Positions 1-4,150 of a DNA stretch of 6,521 nucleotides are shown here, one piece after another (positions within the stretch are counted from its first letter, which is position 1; every line of letters begins with the position of its first letter). Source of the DNA: Corynebacterium sp. GTDB lineage: Bacteria; Actinomycetota; Actinomycetes; Mycobacteriales; Mycobacteriaceae. The DNA lies in NCBI RefSeq assembly GCF_030826625.1, contig NZ_JAPJNQ010000099.1:1-6521 (forward strand), read 5' to 3'. Both the position numbers and the translations under genes were made by a program. The notes under the pieces are model-generated. The model saw only the letters and a program-made list of their open reading frames with translations. It did no database searches and was not told where the DNA came from.

Positions 1-1
1 G

Positions 2-595
2 GTATTAGCCGCCGAGCGCACCATGCTTAATATCGTTTCGCATACCAGCGCTATCGCCACAGAGACCCACCGTTGGGTAGCTGCGATCGCAGCCGAAGCC
101 AATAAAGAACCGGGACAACGACTCGTGCAGGCCGGGGTGCGTGATACCCGCAAGACCCTGCCTGGCATGCGCGCGCTGCAAAAATACGCCGTGCGCGCCG
201 GTGGCGGGGTCAACCACCGCATGGGCTTAGGCGATGCCGCGATGATCAAAGACAACCACGTGCTCGCTGCCGGGGGCAGTGTGGCCGAAGCTCTGCGCCG
301 GGTGCGTGCTCACAACCCCGAAATTGCCTGTGAAGTGGAAGTTGATACCCTGGATCAACTCGCCGAGGTGCTGCCCTTGCAACCAGATATGGTGTTGTTG
401 GACAACTTTGCGCTTGCCGACGTCCACACCGCCGTGCAGCGTCGACAAGCACTCAGCCCGGATACCGCGCTGGAGGCATCCGGCGGGTTAACCCTGGAGC
501 GCGCTGGTGCTTACGGCACCTCCGGGGTGGACTATATTGCAGTCGGCGCGCTGACGCATTCAGTGCGCGTGTTAGACATCGGATTGGATTTTTAA
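2..595 (+). CDS. nadC: Quinolinate phosphoribosyltransferase (nicotinate-nucleotide pyrophosphorylase), 3' part
   Basis: This enzyme converts quinolinate and PRPP to nicotinate mononucleotide, CO2 and pyrophosphate, the step of de novo NAD synthesis after NadA/NadB, in the cytoplasm. The reading frame is open to the left edge (VLAAERT before the first ATG at 23), so the gene is cut and the ATG is internal: ERTMLN continues the conserved ERTALN segment at the start of the barrel domain. About 197 residues of a usual 280-290 are present. Family landmarks are in order: DTRKTLPG (substrate-binding Arg), NHRMGLGDAAMIKDNH (His-Arg and Lys), CEVEVD (Glu), MVLLDNF (Asp), ASGGL and GALTHS near the C-terminus. 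The catalytic domain therefore appears intact. The stop TAA (593-595) shares its last A with the ATG of the next gene, which implies translational coupling. nadA or nadB may lie upstream, outside the window. The identification is firm. Confidence 0.96.
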   Translation, partial: VLAAERTMLNIVSHTSAIATETHRWVAAIAAEANKEPGQRLVQAGVRDTRKTLPGMRALQKYAVRAGGGVNHRMGLGDAAMIKDNHVLAAGGSVAEALRRVRAHNPEIACEVEVDTLDQLAEVLPLQPDMVLLDNFALADVHTAVQRRQALSPDTALEASGGLTLERAGAYGTSGVDYIAVGALTHSVRVLDIGLDF

Positions 596-2514
596 TGCAG
601 CGCATACACATCGCCATCGTTGGGGCAGGACCGCGTGGAATCTCAGTCATTGAACGTTTGGGGTCGTATCTTCGTGCAGCAACTTCCGCGCAGCCAGTGA
701 CGATCCATCTCATCGATGATTCCCAAATCGGTGCCGGCCGTGTGTGGGATACCACCCAAACCCGCACGCTTTGCATGAATACCCTGGCCGATGCCGTAAC
801 ACTTTTTACCGAACCCGGAGCTAGCGTCACCTCCCCGGTGGTGGAAGGCCCCACCCTGTTCGAATGGATTCGACTCATACGCGGCGACGAACTCGACCAG
901 GCAGATGCTGCCAAACAAGAGCTGTTTCGTGCTCACCCGCCGCGTGCTGACCTGGCTGTTAGCTACCGCGAAGAACTCGCCGGCACCGTTGCAGAATCTA
1001 ATCCTTCACGAGCACTGTACGGCGAATATTTACGCTGGGTATATCAGGTGAGCATCGATTTGTTGCCGGAATCGGTACATCTCGTCGAGCACAATACACG
1101 TGCGATTGCCCTGCAGACGCAGGCGGACCACGATGTCATTTCGCTTGCCGACGGCACCTCCATCACTGCACACGGCACCGTGCTGGCAACCGGTTGGCTG
1201 CTCAATGCAGACAACGACGAGCAATACCAATTGCGTGCCGCCGCGCAGTCGCCAGAGCTCACGTGGATCAGCCCAGACAACCCGGTCGAACAACCCGTCG
1301 ACAAGATCGCAGCAAACGCCCCGGTTTTGGTGCGCGGTTTGGGTATGGGTTTTTTCGATGTGATGGCTTTGTGCACCATCGATCGCGGCGGATTTTTCGA
1401 GGTCGACCCGACTTCCCGTTGCGGTTTGCGCTACCGTGCGAGCGGCACAGAGCCACATTTCGTCGTCACTTCCCGGCGCGGTTATCCATTTTTGCCGAAG
1501 TCGCACTATGGTGGTCTGCCGCCAAAAGCTGCAATGCCACGGCTGCAGCAGCAATTGCAGGCAGCTGAGAACATGCAGCGCATTGATTTTTCGGTGGACT
1601 TCTTCCCCGCGATTGCCCGCGATGCGCTACAGGCGTTTTATTCCACGTTGGCTCGAGTTCACCCGGATGCTATTGCCACGAGCGTCGAGGAGATCATCGC
1701 TGTCATCGATGCCACCCCGGTCTCTGTGCTGCTAGACCCGCAGGGGTTGGCCGGCGCACTGCAACGGCATACCGATCACGTCTGTGATCTGCAACGGTAT
1801 CTCCATCCGCAGGCGGATTCGACGGCACAGGTTGCTGAGTCCATGGCTGAAGATATCGCTGCTGCGTTGGCGGGTGCGGATTCTCCGATCAAAGCCGCGC
1901 TGTGGGTTTTTGCTTCCTGCCGCAAACTTGTCGGCATTGCCGGAGCACAAGGCAAGTTTGTCCGGGACTCACAGTCGCCAACGCTGCGCGAAGTCATGGC
2001 CTTGGGTCAGATGGTCGGTTCTGGGCCGCCGCTGTTTCGTTCGCAGCAACTGTTAGCGCTTGTCGACGCCGGACTGGTGGAATTTTTAGGAGCGAACCCG
2101 CAGTTAGAAATCGGCGCAGAAGAATTCACTCTGACCTGCGGTAGCGGTGTGTCCGCGCGAAGGGCAAGCGCTGCCACGCTGGTCGATGCTTGGTTGCCAA
2201 AGCCCGATATCCGCTTCCCGGCTGATCTGTTGAGCCAGTCGTTGTTTGCCTCCGGACGAATCCGCCCGTTTTCCGTCGATGGGGTTGCGGGCCCATCGCC
2301 GGAAACCACGGTGGAGAATCGCCGTACGGTGCACCCGGATGGCAGCGAGGATGCACGTCTGCACATCATTGGCATCCCGACGCATGCGCAAATGCCAGAT
2401 ACCACGATTTCGCCTATGCCCGGCACTGACCCGATCATGTTGCAAGAAACCGATAAAACGGCGCGCAGCTTGTTCGCGATTATTCAGAATTCGCAGACTG
2501 TGCCAGGCCTTTGA
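595..2514 (+). CDS. FAD/NAD(P)-binding oxidoreductase, substrate unknown
   Basis: This is a 639-residue cytoplasmic flavoprotein-like protein with no signal peptide or membrane segment. Residues 4-15 (IHIAIVGAGPRG) form a beta-strand and GxGxxG dinucleotide loop (G10, G12, G15), typical of the FAD-NAD(P)-binding family I would assign to NAD_binding_9. A second glycine-rich motif, VLVRGLGMGFFDVMA, lies near residues 244-258, followed by YRASGTEP (about 280-287) and TSRRGYPF (292-299). I recall this set from large actinobacterial FAD/NAD(P)-binding proteins. The C-terminal half is helical in character and ends with a HIIGIPTHAQ block. The start is the ATG overlapping the nadC stop; no strong ribosome site precedes it, so it probably depends on reinitiation. 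It is not L-aspartate oxidase: the length and motifs differ from NadB. It could be a monooxygenase-like or reductase enzyme; no substrate can be read from the sequence. Its 3' end overlaps the convergent tetR gene by 35 bp. Confidence 0.88.
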   Translation: MQRIHIAIVGAGPRGISVIERLGSYLRAATSAQPVTIHLIDDSQIGAGRVWDTTQTRTLCMNTLADAVTLFTEPGASVTSPVVEGPTLFEWIRLIRGDELDQADAAKQELFRAHPPRADLAVSYREELAGTVAESNPSRALYGEYLRWVYQVSIDLLPESVHLVEHNTRAIALQTQADHDVISLADGTSITAHGTVLATGWLLNADNDEQYQLRAAAQSPELTWISPDNPVEQPVDKIAANAPVLVRGLGMGFFDVMALCTIDRGGFFEVDPTSRCGLRYRASGTEPHFVVTSRRGYPFLPKSHYGGLPPKAAMPRLQQQLQAAENMQRIDFSVDFFPAIARDALQAFYSTLARVHPDAIATSVEEIIAVIDATPVSVLLDPQGLAGALQRHTDHVCDLQRYLHPQADSTAQVAESMAEDIAAALAGADSPIKAALWVFASCRKLVGIAGAQGKFVRDSQSPTLREVMALGQMVGSGPPLFRSQQLLALVDAGLVEFLGANPQLEIGAEEFTLTCGSGVSARRASAATLVDAWLPKPDIRFPADLLSQSLFASGRIRPFSVDGVAGPSPETTVENRRTVHPDGSEDARLHIIGIPTHAQMPDTTISPMPGTDPIMLQETDKTARSLFAIIQNSQTVPGL

Positions 2515-3055
2515 GCACGAGATGGGTCATCCACCGTTGGTGATCCGGCATGATGTCCTGAGCCAGGCTGGTGAGGTGCCGGGAAAGTACGCCGATGGTC
2601 ATGACGAATCGTCGCAGATGCAGCCCTTCTGCGACGAAGCCATAGTGGGTAGCGCGCTGTAAAAGTTTTTCGATAGGTGCCATATCGCGGTTGCGCACTA
2701 CCTCGGCGAATTGATCGACGAGTTCTTCACGCTCGGCATACATCGATATTTGCTCGCTTAAAGGCCCGATGCCCTGCTCGACTAATTCCACCACCAAGTC
2801 TGTCCAGGTTTCCCATGGATCGGCTTCCCAGCGTTCGTCGTATTTCGCAATGATCGCGCAGTGCCGGTCATAGCTGTATTGCCCAACAGCCATAATCAGC
2901 GACCAGCGGTCGGGAAAATTGCGGTGGACTGTCGCCACTCCGACGCCGGCAGCTTCGGCAATAGCCCGAAATGTCACATCGATGCCGTCTTTTTGAAACA
3001 ACCGGTGGGAGGCTTTGATGATCGCCTCGCGGTTGGCTTGTGCATCAGCGCGCAC
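2480..3055 (-). CDS. TetR-family transcriptional regulator
   Basis: This 191-residue DNA-binding repressor-like protein has the usual family length. The N-terminal helix-turn-helix domain spans about residues 7-54: NREAIIKASHRLF (helix 1), then TFRAIAEAAGVGVATVHRNF (helices 2-3, with the recognition-helix signature VATVHRNFPDR). The remaining 130 residues form the variable ligand-binding and dimer domain, which gives no ligand by inspection. The start is GTG at 3053-3055, chosen because AAAGGAG lies 8 nt upstream and an in-frame TGA lies two codons upstream. An ATG at 3060-3062 is out of frame and stops after five codons. There is no divergent partner gene: upstream lies a 276-bp gap and then mpg on the same strand. 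Possible targets are its own promoter, through the repeats at 3079-3137, or the flavoprotein gene it converges on. The target is inference only. Confidence 0.93.
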   Translation of the reverse strand: MRADAQANREAIIKASHRLFQKDGIDVTFRAIAEAAGVGVATVHRNFPDRWSLIMAVGQYSYDRHCAIIAKYDERWEADPWETWTDLVVELVEQGIGPLSEQISMYAEREELVDQFAEVVRNRDMAPIEKLLQRATHYGFVAEGLHLRRFVMTIGVLSRHLTSLAQDIMPDHQRWMTHLVLKGLAQSANSE

Positions 3056-3063
3056 GTGTCATG

Positions 3064-3070
3064 CTCCTTT
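3064..3070 (-). promoter_or_regulatory. Ribosome binding site that fixes the tetR GTG start
   Basis: The minus strand reads AAAGGAG here, 8 nt before GTG at 3053-3055. The same motif is only 1 nt from the out-of-frame ATG at 3060-3062, which argues for the GTG start. Confidence 0.75.
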
Positions 3071-3078
3071 CCGTGTGC

Positions 3079-3137
3079 TCGAATTAGCGGGTCACTGCGT
3101 CAACGTCACTGCATCAACGTGGCTGCGCATAATTCGA
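3079..3137. promoter_or_regulatory. Repeat cluster upstream of tetR, possible operator
   Basis: Two tandem 14-bp direct repeats occupy 3091-3104 (GTCACTGCGTCAAC) and 3105-3118 (GTCACTGCATCAAC), with one mismatch. They give two overlapping weak palindromes of form TGC-N4-ACGT-N4-GCA/GCG (3096-3113 and 3110-3127). The pair is enclosed by an inverted repeat: TCGAATTA-GCG at 3079-3089 and CGC-A-TAATTCGA at 3126-3137. The cluster ends 24 bp before the tetR start codon, where autoregulatory operators of TetR proteins are commonly found. The repeats are seen directly; the operator role is inference. No convincing -10/-35 pair for tetR could be assigned, though TAAT-containing hexamers occur in both inverted arms. 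Confidence 0.4.
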
Positions 3138-3221
3138 CGTTCTGGGCGCATAGTTGGATTTTTCTTTAATGCAAGACTACACTGCCCCATTACTGGAACG
3201 AAAAACTCCATTTAGTGCTAA

Positions 3222-3335
3222 TTTCGCCGCCCCAGGCATACCATCGGCATGCTCATCACCTAGATCGTGATTGGTGTGGAGCTGATTATCACCGCAGGAC
3301 TGCGCAACCAGGCACGGATGCGCAGCGCCAATTAA
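3222..3335 (+). pseudogene. Possible remnant of a small membrane protein gene
   Basis: In the frame of ATG 3249-3251 the plus strand reads IGMLIT, a TAG stop, then IVIGVELIITAG followed by LRNQARMRSAN and a TAA at 3333-3335. This resembles one transmembrane helix followed by a positively charged tail, interrupted by one stop. There is no ribosome site before the downstream GTG codons, so a functional 22-residue peptide is unlikely. The frame ends just inside the 3' end of mpg. I do not recognise a family. The hydrophobic run may be chance, so this is a weak call. Confidence 0.15.
3300..3325. other. Short perfect hairpin downstream of mpg
   Basis: CTGCGCA (3300-3306) and TGCGCAG (3319-3325) form a perfect 7-bp stem around a 12-nt loop, 6 bp beyond the mpg stop. 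On the mpg strand no U tract follows, so it is not a standard intrinsic terminator. It could still stabilise or end the mpg transcript. Confidence 0.3.
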
Positions 3336-4030
3336 CTCGGCGGGCGCTTCGGGCTAGTAACCGTCTTATCGTGCGGAATCCAAAACCGCAGTGGCGCGTC
3401 GACGTTTTTCGAAATGCCGATGCGCGGACCAGCGACCCACTCTGGTTCTTCTGAACGGATATACAGCCGCGGGTGCGGTGTTGCCCCTGACCCGGCCTCT
3501 GCAACCGTCGGTTCTGCACCATTGTCTGCAGCGGCGTTGACACCAACAGAGTGGCTGCCACCGCTGCTGGATTCGTCGACAAGCTGGCTATCCTCCCAGT
3601 TCTGTGCAACCTGGTCGACCGGTAGATGATTGTGTTCGGTATCAAACCCGAAGGCCTTGCCAATATTTCCCGGCCCAGAGGCCAAACGCGGGAATCCGAC
3701 ATCGCCACGGCGGCTGCGCGCCTGGCTCTCGCCCGCAATCACACGCCCAGCACGAAGCAAACATCCCTGGCCGGTACCATCCGGACCGCACACCAGGTTG
3801 CAACACCGGTGAATGCCATACGAAATATAGACATACATGTGCCCGCCCGGGCCCCATAACGCAGCGTTGCTGGCGGTTTTCCCACGAAAGCTATGGGCTG
3901 CTTCGTCCACTCCGTGCAGGTATGCCTCGACCTCGGTAATTTGTATCGCCACCGGGCCAAAAGCCAAGGTCGCCCCCAGCAGCTGCGGTGCTACAACATC
4001 CGCATCGTCGTGAAAATTAATCGCTGGCAT
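3332..4030 (-). CDS. mpg: 3-methyladenine DNA glycosylase, AAG/MPG family
   Basis: This base-excision-repair enzyme removes alkylated purines such as 3-methyladenine from DNA, leaving an abasic site. The match to the AAG family is clear: PQLLGATL (15-22), TEVEAY (32-37), AAHSFRGKT (44-52), WGPGGHMYVYISYGIHRCCNLV (59-80), CLLRAG (90-95) and a C-terminal GPRIGISK (201-208). Glu35, Tyr37 and His46 align by spacing with human AAG Glu125, Tyr127 and His136, and Arg93 lies near human Arg182, so the active site looks intact. The odd part is residues about 140-186, a Ser/Gly/Ala-rich low-complexity insert in place of the usual short link, which makes the protein 232 residues instead of about 200. The ATG start is fixed by an in-frame TAG two codons upstream; AAAGGTG lies 13 nt before it, a rather long spacing. 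It follows mfd on the same strand after 108 bp. Confidence 0.94.
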   Translation of the reverse strand: MPAINFHDDADVVAPQLLGATLAFGPVAIQITEVEAYLHGVDEAAHSFRGKTASNAALWGPGGHMYVYISYGIHRCCNLVCGPDGTGQGCLLRAGRVIAGESQARSRRGDVGFPRLASGPGNIGKAFGFDTEHNHLPVDQVAQNWEDSQLVDESSSGGSHSVGVNAAADNGAEPTVAEAGSGATPHPRLYIRSEEPEWVAGPRIGISKNVDAPLRFWIPHDKTVTSPKRPPS

Positions 4031-4059
4031 TAGCTAGTCACTTCACCTTTTTATTTGCA

Positions 4060-4150
4060 GCTATTCACCCAGCATGTTCACTCAACGTGCACACTCAGCT
4101 TATTCACTCAGCTTATTCACTCAGAGCGTTCATTCAGCTTATTCGCTCAG
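4060..4150. repeat. Seven-unit 13-bp tandem repeat between mpg and mfd
   Basis: Seven head-to-tail 13-bp units fill exactly 91 bp. On the plus strand they are GCTATTCACCCAG (4060), CATGTTCACTCAA (4073), CGTGCACACTCAG (4086), CTTATTCACTCAG (4099), CTTATTCACTCAG (4112), AGCGTTCATTCAG (4125) and CTTATTCGCTCAG (4138). Units 4 and 5 are identical; the shared core is TTCACTCAG. On the minus strand the consensus CTGAGTGAATAAG has stops in all three frames, and the last unit supplies the final Leu-Ser-Glu codons and TAA of mfd. The plus strand of the consensus has no stop, which creates a spurious ORF. The array lies 30 bp upstream of the mpg start. Its role is unknown; it may be a protein-binding array, a leader element or simply a slippage product. 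Confidence 0.92.

Larger units (their letters stand above)
3056..3331. other. Intergenic region between tetR and mpg
   Basis: No intact gene is visible in this 276-bp gap. From left to right it holds the tetR ribosome site, the repeat cluster at 3079-3137, a possible plus-strand promoter (TTGGAT at 3154-3159, 18-bp spacer, TACACT at 3178-3183), a hydrophobic plus-strand reading frame broken by a TAG at 3261-3263 (3222-3335), and a 7-bp-stem hairpin at 3300-3325. The promoter match is moderate and leads to no intact gene, which would fit a decayed gene. Plus-strand ORFs starting near 3015 and 3215 look like chance frames overlapping tetR or mpg. Confidence 0.5.

Noticed and set aside
1030..1554. 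Minus-strand ORF of 174 codons inside the flavoprotein gene
   Set aside because: It lies antisense to a conserved coding region with family motifs and has no recognisable domain of its own.
595..2514. L-aspartate oxidase (NadB) next to nadC
   Set aside because: The protein is longer and has the motifs of a different FAD/NAD(P)-binding family (VLVRGLGMGFFDVMA, TSRRGYPF) instead of the succinate dehydrogenase-type flavoprotein pattern.
3300..3325. Intrinsic terminator for mpg
   Set aside because: The 7-bp stem is real, but no T tract follows on the mpg strand, so it was kept only as a hairpin.
3215..3454. Plus-strand ORF of 79 codons from a GTG at 3215
   Set aside because: Half of it is antisense to mpg, the composition is His/Arg-rich, and no ribosome site precedes it.
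4060..4150. CRISPR array or replication iterons
   Set aside because: The units are 13 bp and head to tail without spacers, there are no cas or rep genes, and no AT-rich origin region is present.
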